NCBI GenBank assembly: GCA_964539825.1
Contig: CAZIKF010000053.1
Location: 1-26,585 of the forward strand
DNA: 26,585 nt
Source of the DNA: CAZIKF01 sp964539825
GTDB taxonomy: Bacteria > Muiribacteriota > UBA6191
Direction: 5' to 3'
The notes under the pieces were generated by a model. The model saw nothing but the letters and a program-made list of their open reading frames with translations, was not told where the DNA came from and searched no databases. Shown one piece after another: positions 1 to 6,453 of the stretch; within the stretch, counting starts at the first letter, position 1; each line of letters begins with the position of its first letter. The position numbers and the translations under genes are program-made.

Positions 1-20
1 TGTAGCCCATTTGCGCTACA
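1..20. promoter_or_regulatory. Operator candidate of the DinJ/YafQ-type operon
   Basis: Perfect 6-bp inverted repeat, TGTAGC and GCTACA, separated by 8 bases and lying 22 bases upstream of the antitoxin start. An AT-rich TATAAG at 23-28 could be a -10 box. RelB/DinJ antitoxins are ribbon-helix-helix proteins that repress their own operon at such palindromes, so autoregulation here is an inference from position and symmetry. The repeat begins at the first base of the window, so it may extend further left. Confidence 0.5.
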
Positions 21-42
21 ATTATAAGAAAGGGAGTGGAAC

Positions 43-297
43 ATGGCTAAAGAAGCGACAGTTAGGGCTCGGGTTGAGGAAGATACCAAAACCAAGGCTG
101 AGGAGATCATCACAAAACTCGGGATGACCACCTCCCAGGTGATTAACATGCTTTATCAACAGATCATCTTAAACAAGGGACTCCCCTTTGAAGTCAAAGT
201 ACCAAATGCTGAGACAATCGCAGCTATGAATGAGGATGTCAGCGATGAAAAGCGATATGAGAGTGTGGAGGAAATGTTTAAGGATCTCGACGTTTGA
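43..297 (+). CDS. dinJ: RelB/DinJ-family antitoxin
   Basis: An 84-residue antitoxin that would neutralise the RNase toxin encoded directly downstream. The N-terminal part (about residues 4-50) has the ribbon-helix-helix pattern of the RelB/DinJ family: a beta strand (ATVRARVEE), then two helices, with the characteristic GMTTSQVINMLYQQI segment that packs the dimer and the GLPFEV stretch. The acidic C-terminal tail (DVSDEKRYESVEEMFKDL) is typical of the flexible toxin-wrapping part. A good ribosome site, AAGGGAG, lies 6 bases before the ATG. Length and organisation match the family. It overlaps the toxin gene by one base, so translation is probably coupled. Likely autorepressed, with the toxin as co-repressor, at the palindrome at positions 1-20. 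Confidence 0.88.
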   Translation: MAKEATVRARVEEDTKTKAEEIITKLGMTTSQVINMLYQQIILNKGLPFEVKVPNAETIAAMNEDVSDEKRYESVEEMFKDLDV

Positions 298-578
298 TGT
301 ATAGGCTCGTTCCTACCAACAAATTCAAAAAAGATCTCAGAAGAGCCCATAAAGATCCCCATAAAAACCTCGATGATCTCAAGGTCGTTCTCGAGTCTCT
401 TCAAAATGCACTGCCCCTCGCAGAGAATCTCAAAGATCATGCGCTACTGGGCAACTACAAAAATCACAGAGAATGTCATATTTACCCAGATTGGCTGCTT
501 ATCTACCAACCATTTCCACAAGAGGAAGAAATTGTCCTGGTCCGTCTTGGTTCCCACAGCGAATTATTCAACAAGTGA
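297..578 (+). CDS. yafQ: YafQ-family mRNA interferase toxin
   Basis: A 93-residue RelE/ParE-superfamily toxin of the YafQ type, which cleaves mRNA on the ribosome. The start chosen is the ATG that shares its A with the antitoxin stop (TGATG overlap); a TTG one codon earlier is less likely. Residues corresponding to the known YafQ active site can be seen: His48, His61, Asp65-Trp66, Arg83, His87 and Phe91, in the segments HIYPDWLLIY and LVRLGSHSELF. All key residues are present, so the toxin looks intact. It forms a two-gene operon with the antitoxin. The 77 bases between its stop and the converging HigA-type gene hold nothing recognisable. Confidence 0.88.
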   Translation: MYRLVPTNKFKKDLRRAHKDPHKNLDDLKVVLESLQNALPLAENLKDHALLGNYKNHRECHIYPDWLLIYQPFPQEEEIVLVRLGSHSELFNK

Positions 579-655
579 TCTTTATGCCCTGGCCGTGTGG
601 GTCATGGCATGGACCTGCTTTACCTGCTTGATGGAACCCTTTGTGATCGTCGTGT

Positions 656-973
656 TCAGGAGGATAGTTTGACGAATTTGGATAAATCTCCTTTGGTGCT
701 CCCCAGGGCCAGGAGAGATTTGATAAGAAGATCGATGGATACGCTTGGATCGCAGGCCTCCATCTTTGCTATCCTGGATTGGCTGGATTCCAGAAGTTTA
801 GCCAATGCCGTCTGCGTGATCTTCTTTTCCTCACGAAGTTTCCTGAGTTGATTTGCCAAGGATTGTTTGATCTCGATGTAGGCCATCTCTTCCGGACTAA
901 GGCCCAGGAATTCTTGGACGTTGCCAACCTTCCACCCCTTTGCCTCTAACTTCTTTCTTTTGTCTCTATCCAT
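656..973 (-). CDS. HigA-type XRE-family antitoxin
   Basis: A 105-residue DNA-binding antitoxin. A helix-turn-helix of the XRE/Cro type lies at about residues 52-72 (TQTALAKLLESSQSRIAKME). The preceding part (KLEAKGWKVGNVQEFLGLSPEE) is the usual N-terminal arm of HigA-like antitoxins that partner phage Gp49-like toxins. The start at 973 is preferred because GAGGGGG sits 5 bases upstream; in-frame ATGs at 1000 and 1003 would overlap the toxin gene and lack such a site. The gene lies 10 bases after the toxin reading frame, in the toxin-first order typical of HigBA. The antitoxin is intact although its toxin is frameshifted, so it may now act only as a repressor or as protection against related toxins. 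Confidence 0.82.
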   Translation of the reverse strand: MDRDKRKKLEAKGWKVGNVQEFLGLSPEEMAYIEIKQSLANQLRKLREEKKITQTALAKLLESSQSRIAKMEACDPSVSIDLLIKSLLALGSTKGDLSKFVKLSS

Positions 974-983
974 TTTCGCCCCC

Positions 984-1321
984 TCAAGAACAGTCCTCAT
1001 CATATTTTCTCAATCTTCGCTTGCAGATTTCGATCACTCTCTTTGGTGTGGCTCTCGTCTTCTTTGAGAAAACCTCGAGAATCAAAATCGCATCGGAGTC
1101 AATGCGGTAGATGATTCGGAAGGTTTTATCCTGATCCACTACTCGTAATTCATGACAATTCGATCCAATTGTTGGCATGGGTGAGAATGAGGTAAGCAGA
1201 TATTCTCGCCTTGCTGCAAACGTCGCAGCAATTGACCCGCTTCGATTCTCCCGGCCAGAGAGAACGGAGGCTGCTTGATTTCGCCATGAAGCCATACCAA
1301 GGGATTATCTGATGGATCCAT
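984..1321 (-). pseudogene. Frameshifted HigB-like (phage Gp49-like) toxin
   Basis: A RelE-superfamily toxin gene split over two reading frames. The first frame, from ATG at 1321, gives the family N-terminus (MDPSDNPLVWLHGEIKQPPF, then AGQLLRRLQQGENICLPHS) and runs on as nonsense to 1139. The second frame picks up exactly there with MPTIGSNCHELRVVDQDKTF, then RIIYRIDSDAILILEVFSKK, and ends at 984. Joined, they give a normal-length protein of about 110 residues with the conserved CHELR and EVFSKKT segments. The break maps to the GGG run at 1179-1181, where one base appears to be missing. It could be a true inactivating mutation or a homopolymer sequencing error. The downstream antitoxin is intact. 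Confidence 0.83.
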
Positions 1322-1326
1322 AATTT

Positions 1327-1348
1327 ATTATGTCACAAATGACATAAT
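1327..1348. promoter_or_regulatory. Operator candidate of the HigBA-type operon
   Basis: Perfect 9-bp inverted repeat, ATTATGTCA and TGACATAAT, with a 4-base spacer, ending 5 bases upstream of the HigB-like start codon (minus strand). Its position over the expected promoter and its symmetry fit an autoregulatory site for the dimeric helix-turn-helix antitoxin. On the minus strand the right half also provides CATAAT, a plausible -10 box, so antitoxin binding would block polymerase. Binding itself is inferred. Confidence 0.6.
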
Positions 1349-1359
1349 TAGGGAAGTAG

Positions 1360-1718
1360 CTACTCAACTTGGATTAATGGTGAAAGATCGGCTGGGATTG
1401 GTCCGGATTCCGGGGGAAGGTTTATGTTTCGGAGGGATCGATTTAACCTGGTGAATCCGTAATCCTTAGTCATGGTCTGGGTGTTGAAATTGGATTGATT
1501 GGTGAGCGGATCCGTTGCTTTCTTTGCTCGGATGTATTCCTCTACCCACTCCATGACACAACGAGGCACAACGGGGACATACCAGAATTTATGTCCAAAA
1601 ACTCGCCTGTCCCCGGAAATCCATCCCCGGAAATCCTCATCACCTTTTGAGGTACTCTGCTTATTTCCTCTCTTCCGAGTTTGTATGCATGGCTCATTTC
1701 GTATGATTTCCGAGGCAT
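1360..1718 (-). pseudogene. Unknown short gene broken by a 14-bp tandem duplication
   Basis: Two overlapping minus-strand frames are open here but neither makes a full protein. One starts after the phosphopantetheinyl transferase stop (GTG at 1736 or ATG at 1718, the latter preceded by AAGG) and stops at 1542. The other runs open to a stop at 1360. Between them lies an exact tandem duplication at 1610-1637 (period 14). Removing one copy joins the frames into one protein of about 114 residues (from ATG 1718) containing VMRISGDRRVFGHKFWYVPV and CVMEWVEEYIRAKKATDP. I do not recognise the family. The gene would follow the transferase in the same direction, 18 bases after its stop. An alternative is that the stretch is non-coding repeat DNA: a GGGGACA/TGTCCCC inverted repeat (1573-1579, 1608-1614) lies inside it. 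Confidence 0.42.
1610..1636. repeat. Tandem direct repeat, 13 bp twice
   Basis: TCCCCGGAAATCC occurs at 1610-1622 and again at 1624-1636, separated by a single A, giving a 14-base period. Because 14 is not a multiple of three, the duplication shifts the reading frame of the minus-strand gene it lies in. Confidence 0.9.
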
Positions 1719-1736
1719 CGTAACCTTAAATTCCAC

Positions 1737-2507
1737 TTAAATTTCTACTGCCAGTGAGAGAATACCCCTTGCTGATGCCAGGGTTATTACTTGGAATTTT
1801 CTCTCTTTGTAGATCGCCTCAAATTCAACTCCGATTCGGATTCCTGGGAGTTTCACCTCTGAAGGTCCCCCCGCAATTCCACTGCCCACCGCCTTAAGAA
1901 CCGCTTCCTTCTGGGTAAAGAGTATCAGACCAAAAAAAGATCGATCCGCAAAAGTCGGATGGGAGCTATCCTGCAGCGCTAAATCAAGCCAGTCTCTTTC
2001 TTCCTTGCAAGAGAAGTATCGAATCGTGCCTTCTTTGAGATCTCGCTGAACTTCGAAATCAATCCCCAGCGCGGATTTTCCAAGAACCCCAAAAACGCGG
2101 TCTCCCGAATGTGTAATGCTGGCATGAAGTCCGTTGAGCAAATCGCTCACCTTCTGCGCACCAGATCCGGGACCAGGTTTGAGTATCGGAGGATGTGAGT
2201 CAGCTAAAACCTGAAAATGAGACGGAGAGAATTTTTTAGAGGATTTCTGCAAGCAAAGTAGGTATTTAATCAGTAACTTTCCGGCAAGTTTTTCTTCCTT
2301 ACGCCGGGGATGGGAGACAGACTTCTCTTCGGATAGCTCTTCCTCACTAAAATTCTCCAGCGATGCCCTGGCCTCTTGAGCGAGAGACTCCCTCGCGGCA
2401 GTCAATACCGGGCAATCAAGCAGGGTGTGACAGTCGGTGGAATCCAGGAATTTATCCAGTACAGCCGCCCTCTTCCACTCACATCGGTTCAGCTTGTATT
2501 CTTGCAT
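1737..2507 (-). CDS. 4'-phosphopantetheinyl transferase superfamily protein
   Basis: A 256-residue transferase expected to move the 4'-phosphopantetheine arm of coenzyme A onto a serine of acyl or peptidyl carrier proteins. The family motifs are visible: ASITHSGD (129-136), the magnesium- and CoA-binding GIDFE with Asp150 and Glu152, FSCKEERDW with Glu169/Glu170, and FTQKEAVLKAVGSG with Lys200, Glu201 and Lys205. The two-half pseudo-dimeric Sfp type fits the length, though the N-terminal half is divergent. The start at 2507 has CAGGAGA just upstream. It is transcribed away from hemH, with 44 bases between the start codons. No carrier-protein or synthase gene is in the window, so its target (fatty acid, polyketide or peptide carrier) is unknown. 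Confidence 0.82.
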   Translation of the reverse strand: MQEYKLNRCEWKRAAVLDKFLDSTDCHTLLDCPVLTAARESLAQEARASLENFSEEELSEEKSVSHPRRKEEKLAGKLLIKYLLCLQKSSKKFSPSHFQVLADSHPPILKPGPGSGAQKVSDLLNGLHASITHSGDRVFGVLGKSALGIDFEVQRDLKEGTIRYFSCKEERDWLDLALQDSSHPTFADRSFFGLILFTQKEAVLKAVGSGIAGGPSEVKLPGIRIGVEFEAIYKERKFQVITLASARGILSLAVEI

Positions 2508-2551
2508 GAATCTCCTGCCCGGAAACTATATCAATAGCGTATCATGGCACG

Positions 2552-3559
2552 ATGAGTATCCAGAACATTCTGCTGCTGAATTTTGGAGGCCCTACGGGAG
2601 GGGCCGAGGTGCAGGACTTTCTGTACCAATTGTTCCGTGACAGGGTTGGAATCCGCCTGGGGCTGCCAGGATTCCTACAGGAGGGACTGGCAAAGATCAT
2701 TTCGCGGCGCCGTGCTCCCTCGATCATCGATAAGTACCAGGAGATCGGGGGCGGAAGTCCCCTTGTACCCGTAACCCAGGCCCTGGCAAAAAAACTGCAA
2801 AATCGTCTGAACGGGTGTCGGGTGAAAGTCGGTATGCGTTATACGGCTCCCTGGATAGAGGACACGGTGCTTTCCTACGCCCGCGAGAATGTACGGGATG
2901 TATTTGTCTTGCCTCTCTATCCGCAGGATTCACTGGCAACCACGGGTACAGCGGTATTTGCATTAAGGCAAGCCGCTGCCGATCTGGATTTTCCTCTGAA
3001 TCCCCGAATTCTCAATGCCTGGTACGATGACCCCGGCTTTTTGAAACTCATGGGCACGCAAATACTCAATGAGATTCTTCGGGTTCCTGATCACCTCGAT
3101 CCAACTCTTCTTTTCTGTGCCCATTCCATACCGGAGAGTTATCTACAAGAAGGAGACCCCTACAAGGAGCAGGTGGAAGACTACGTGAGCCTCCTCATTC
3201 GTCAGATACGCTGGAAATCGGAAGCAAAAATCTGTTACCAGAGTAAAGTTGGGCCTGCGAAGTGGATTGGACCTTCGATTTCGGAGATTCTCAATTCCTA
3301 TAGAGGACAGGATTCCCGAGCACTCATCATTGTTCCGATCAGCTTCGTTGGAGATCATATTGAAACCTTGCATGAAATTGATATTGAATACGCGGCAGTA
3401 GCCAAAGACCTGGGTATTGAATGGTTTAGCCGGGTCGGCTGCTTCAATGCCAGTGATGAATTCGCCCAGGTTCTGGCAGAAATGATCGAGAGGAATCTAA
3501 ACAACTCTCCCCAACATCACGGTGGATTTATTCGTAGGGATTTCCCCCCGCGAATGTGA
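2552..3559 (+). CDS. hemH: Ferrochelatase
   Basis: A 335-residue ferrochelatase, inserting ferrous iron into protoporphyrin IX (or iron into coproporphyrin III in the alternative pathway) at the end of heme synthesis. Family landmarks are NILLLNFGGPTG at the N-terminus, YQEIGGGSPLVPVTQ, the VFVLPLYPQ strand, LFCAHSIPESYLQEGDPY with the catalytic His191, CYQSKVGPAKWIGP, and FVGDHIETLHEIDIEY with the conserved Glu271. Length and motif order are normal. There is no membrane anchor and no visible iron-sulfur cluster cysteine set. The ribosome site is weak. The gene lies 22 bases ahead of pgi and probably shares its transcript. Heme supply connects functionally with the cytochrome c assembly genes further right. 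Confidence 0.95.
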   Translation: MSIQNILLLNFGGPTGGAEVQDFLYQLFRDRVGIRLGLPGFLQEGLAKIISRRRAPSIIDKYQEIGGGSPLVPVTQALAKKLQNRLNGCRVKVGMRYTAPWIEDTVLSYARENVRDVFVLPLYPQDSLATTGTAVFALRQAAADLDFPLNPRILNAWYDDPGFLKLMGTQILNEILRVPDHLDPTLLFCAHSIPESYLQEGDPYKEQVEDYVSLLIRQIRWKSEAKICYQSKVGPAKWIGPSISEILNSYRGQDSRALIIVPISFVGDHIETLHEIDIEYAAVAKDLGIEWFSRVGCFNASDEFAQVLAEMIERNLNNSPQHHGGFIRRDFPPRM

Positions 3560-3581
3560 TTTTATGGATGCAGGAGGAAAT

Positions 3582-5228
3582 ATGACTGAAATTCAAGAAA
3601 CAGAAGCATGGAAAAAGCTTGAAAAACATCGTGAGGAAATGAGCGGACTGAGTTTGCGTGAGCTCTTTGAAGACAAATCACGATTTGACCGGTTCTCGCT
3701 CTCCTGGGATGACTTTCTTCTGGATTATTCCAAGAACCTGGTTAGTGAGACCACTCTCTCCCATCTATTTGACCTGGCGAGGCAATCCAGTCTGGAAGAA
3801 AAACGCGATGCCATGTTTCGAGGAGAACGCATCAATGCCACTGAGAATCGGGCTGTGCTGCACACAGCTCTGCGGGCACCCGATGACTCCTGCGTTGAGC
3901 ATGACGGAGTCAATGTGATTCCTATGATTCATGAGACCCTGGAAAGGTTTCTTGGATTCGCTGAATCAGTTCGTATGGGAAAGTTTCTAGGATTTCGAGG
4001 AACCTCTATAGAGTCGGTAGTCAATATTGGAATCGGTGGTTCCGACCTGGGTCCGCAAATGGTTGTAGAGGCACTCAAGTATTTTCAGGGTCCCGTGGAA
4101 ATCCGTTTTGTATCCAATGTTGACGGGTCGCATCTGCGTGAAACCCTCAGAGATTTGGATCCAGCCCGCACCCTCTTTCTCATTGCTTCAAAGACTTTCA
4201 CAACCCAGGAAACGATGGCCAACGCACGCTCTGCAAGAGATTGGGTAGTAAGTCATCTCGGTGAAGAGGCTGTGCCGCACCAATTCGCGGCCATGTCCAC
4301 AAACCTGCAGAAGACCTCGGAATTTGGAATCGACCCCAAGCATGTGTTCGAGTTCTGGGACTTCATAGGAGGACGTTATTCCCTATGGTCATCCATTGGG
4401 CTCTCCATCGCCATATCCATCGGAGCTTCCCATTTTAAAGACCTGCTTGCGGGAGCCCATGCGATGGACCAGCATTTTCAGGAGAGTGAGCTAGAAAGGA
4501 ATCTCCCGGTGATCCTGGGGATCCTGGGAATCTGGTATCACAACTTCCTGGGCTTCGAGTCCCATGCGATCCTGCCTTATGATCAATACCTCCACCGCTT
4601 TTGTGCCCATTTTCAACAGGTTGATATGGAGAGCAACGGCAAAAGTGTAGATCTACAAGGAAAACCTCTTAAGGTCTCAACCGGCCCCATTTTATGGGGT
4701 GAACCGGGAACGAATGGACAACATGCCTTTTACCAGCTTCTTCACCAGGGAACCCGCGTTGTTCCTTGTGACTTTATTGGCTTTTCTCAAACCTTAAATC
4801 CAATGGGAGAGCATCACGATTTGCTGATGTCGAATTTCTTTGCTCAAACTGAAGCATTGGCATTTGGCCGCAGTTCCGAAGAGGCCATGCAGGAAATGAT
4901 AGCCGAGGGTAAATCAAAGCAGGAAGCCGCCAATCTATCCTCACATCGGAGTTTTCCAGGGAACCGACCTACAAATACATTGCTCATCAAACAGCTTACA
5001 CCCTTTGCCCTTGGCGCGTTGACAGCCCTCTATGAACATAAGGTGTTTGTACAGGGGGCCATTTGGAACCTCAATAGTTTTGATCAATGGGGAGTAGAAC
5101 TCGGAAAGAAACTGGCAAGCCAGGTTCTCTCTGAGATCCGGGCCCAATCATCCGGTTCTCATGATTGCTCCACACGTGGCCTGCTCGAGCATTTTCTTCA
5201 GGATAGATCCACCCAAGATCAATTCTGA
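3582..5228 (+). CDS. pgi: Glucose-6-phosphate isomerase
   Basis: A 548-residue cytosolic isomerase interconverting glucose 6-phosphate and fructose 6-phosphate. The length matches E. coli Pgi (549). Visible motifs are NIGIGGSDLGPQMV, IASKTFTTQETMANA, FIGGRYSLWSSIGL (first family signature), ESNGKSV with the catalytic Glu, GTNGQHAFYQL with the catalytic His, and FDQWGVELGKKLA near the C-terminus with the catalytic Lys (second signature). The start at 3582 is chosen because AGGAGG lies 5 bases upstream; longer in-frame starts overlap hemH. The gene follows hemH by 22 bases, so the two are probably co-transcribed. A 189-bp gap with hairpins separates it from tal. Confidence 0.97.
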   Translation: MTEIQETEAWKKLEKHREEMSGLSLRELFEDKSRFDRFSLSWDDFLLDYSKNLVSETTLSHLFDLARQSSLEEKRDAMFRGERINATENRAVLHTALRAPDDSCVEHDGVNVIPMIHETLERFLGFAESVRMGKFLGFRGTSIESVVNIGIGGSDLGPQMVVEALKYFQGPVEIRFVSNVDGSHLRETLRDLDPARTLFLIASKTFTTQETMANARSARDWVVSHLGEEAVPHQFAAMSTNLQKTSEFGIDPKHVFEFWDFIGGRYSLWSSIGLSIAISIGASHFKDLLAGAHAMDQHFQESELERNLPVILGILGIWYHNFLGFESHAILPYDQYLHRFCAHFQQVDMESNGKSVDLQGKPLKVSTGPILWGEPGTNGQHAFYQLLHQGTRVVPCDFIGFSQTLNPMGEHHDLLMSNFFAQTEALAFGRSSEEAMQEMIAEGKSKQEAANLSSHRSFPGNRPTNTLLIKQLTPFALGALTALYEHKVFVQGAIWNLNSFDQWGVELGKKLASQVLSEIRAQSSGSHDCSTRGLLEHFLQDRSTQDQF

Positions 5229-5308
5229 TATACCCATCCTCAAACAGTTTTCCCATAATTTCTATGATGGGTATTCACCAAAACGCAAGTGAAACTTTGA
5301 TTCACATT

Positions 5309-5348
5309 GAATCCGCGGGATTCATGTTTGTCCCGCTTCCGGACAAAC
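5309..5348. other. Two adjacent hairpins in the pgi-tal gap
   Basis: GAATCC and GGATTC (5309-5314, 5318-5323) form a 6-bp stem with a 3-base loop, followed two bases later by GTTTGTCC and GGACAAAC (5326-5333, 5341-5348), an 8-bp stem with a 7-base loop. A further 9-bp inverted repeat, ATACCCATC and GATGGGTAT (5230-5238, 5266-5274), directly follows the pgi stop with a 27-base loop. None ends in a T run, so these are not classical terminators. They may end or protect the pgi transcript or regulate tal; the second hairpin overlaps the promoter candidate for tal. Confidence 0.4.
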
Positions 5349-5368
5349 CAATGGCGTTTTGGTATAGT
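5340..5368 (+). promoter_or_regulatory. Promoter candidate for tal
   Basis: CGGACA (4 of 6 matches to the sigma70 -35 consensus), a 17-base spacer, then TATAGT (5 of 6 matches to -10), ending 49 bases before the tal start codon. The -35 box lies in the right arm of a hairpin, so a protein or RNA fold there could affect it. Assigned by eye only. Confidence 0.42.
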
Positions 5369-5417
5369 CTGGCTTTGAGCATGATAAAATCCTGCGTAGA
5401 ATTCAAAAGGAGAAAAA

Positions 5418-6383
5418 ATGTCCAAGTTAGATCGACTTGCCAAAATGACAACTGTAGTCGCCGACACCGGTGACATTGAGGCAATCCGAAAATTTCGGCC
5501 TACGGATGCAACCACGAATCCATCACTTCTGCTCCAGGCCGCGCAAATAGAAGAATATCAAGATCTCGTACATGATGCCCTGAGATTTGGTAAACAACAT
5601 GGAGACACAGATTCTGTCGTTTTGTCCTATGCAATGGACAAGTTGTCGGTCAATTTTGGGAAGGAAATCCTGGATATAATTCCTGGCAGGGTCTCCACTG
5701 AAGTAGACGCGAGGTTGTCTTTCAACGCCGAAGCAAGCCTTGAAAAAGCCCGATACCTCATCGGTCTCTATGAAAAAGAAGGGGTGAGCAGAGATAGAAT
5801 CCTGATTAAACTCGCCACAACCTGGGAGGGCGTCCAGACTGCCAGGGTACTTGAGAGCGAAGGGATTCACTGCAATATGACCCTCTTATTCAGCCTATCT
5901 CAGGCGGTTGCCTGCGCAGAGGCAGGCGCGACCCTGATCTCACCCTTTGTCGGCCGCATTCTAGACTGGTATAAAAAGCATGAAGGCGTCGATCACTACC
6001 CGGGACCGGAAGATCCAGGCGTTCGCAGCGTCACCTCCATCTATGCCTACTTCAAACACTTCGGCTATAAGACGGTCGTTATGGGGGCTAGTTTTCGCAA
6101 TGTGGAAGAAATACTCGAATTGGCCGGCTGCGATTTACTGACCATAGCTCCTAAATTCCTGGATGTCCTCACATCTGAAGATGGAGATGTAGCTCGAAAA
6201 CTTGACCCGGCCAGATTTGAGCGTGAAGAGATAGAAAGAATTCCCTGTGATGAGTCCTCATTTCGCTGGATGCTCAATGAAGATCCTATGGCTACAGAGA
6301 AACTAGCCGAAGGAATTCGCAACTTCGCCAAAGACCAATCAAAGCTGGAACAAAGGCTTCATGTTCTTTTATCCAATTCCTAA
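5418..6383 (+). CDS. tal: Transaldolase
   Basis: A 321-residue class I transaldolase of the TalB type, moving a dihydroxyacetone unit between sugar phosphates in the non-oxidative pentose phosphate pathway. Both family signatures are present: TDATTNPSL near residue 35, and ILIKLATTWEGVQTAR with the Schiff-base Lys131 (Lys132 in E. coli TalB). ISPFVGRILDWY and VMGASFRN, contributing to the phosphate site, are also normal. The length is that of the long TalB form rather than the short MipB/TalC form. An excellent ribosome site, AAGGAG, lies 5 bases before the ATG. Together with pgi it links hexose phosphate to pentose phosphate metabolism. Confidence 0.97.
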   Translation: MSKLDRLAKMTTVVADTGDIEAIRKFRPTDATTNPSLLLQAAQIEEYQDLVHDALRFGKQHGDTDSVVLSYAMDKLSVNFGKEILDIIPGRVSTEVDARLSFNAEASLEKARYLIGLYEKEGVSRDRILIKLATTWEGVQTARVLESEGIHCNMTLLFSLSQAVACAEAGATLISPFVGRILDWYKKHEGVDHYPGPEDPGVRSVTSIYAYFKHFGYKTVVMGASFRNVEEILELAGCDLLTIAPKFLDVLTSEDGDVARKLDPARFEREEIERIPCDESSFRWMLNEDPMATEKLAEGIRNFAKDQSKLEQRLHVLLSNS

Positions 6384-6394
6384 TCGGCCCTTCA

Positions 6395-6423
6395 TTGACA
6401 TGTATATGGGTATTTGTGATTAT
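6395..6423 (+). promoter_or_regulatory. Promoter candidate for resB-ccsA
   Basis: A perfect TTGACA at 6395-6400, 17-base spacer, then GATTAT (4 of 6) preceded by TGT, which makes an extended -10 element. The start codon of resB follows 30 bases after the -10 box. This is the best sigma70-like promoter seen in the window and separates the cytochrome assembly genes from tal. Confidence 0.55.
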
Positions 6424-6453
6424 GGCATCCTTTTTGCGTCATGGTAAATCACT

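Noticed and set aside
597..851. An 84-codon plus-strand frame after the YafQ gene
   Set aside because: It mostly overlaps the HigA-type gene in antisense, and its protein has no recognisable features.
3522..3581. Upstream extension of pgi to 3522
   Set aside because: It overlaps the end of hemH and has no ribosome site, while 3582 has AGGAGG at ideal spacing.
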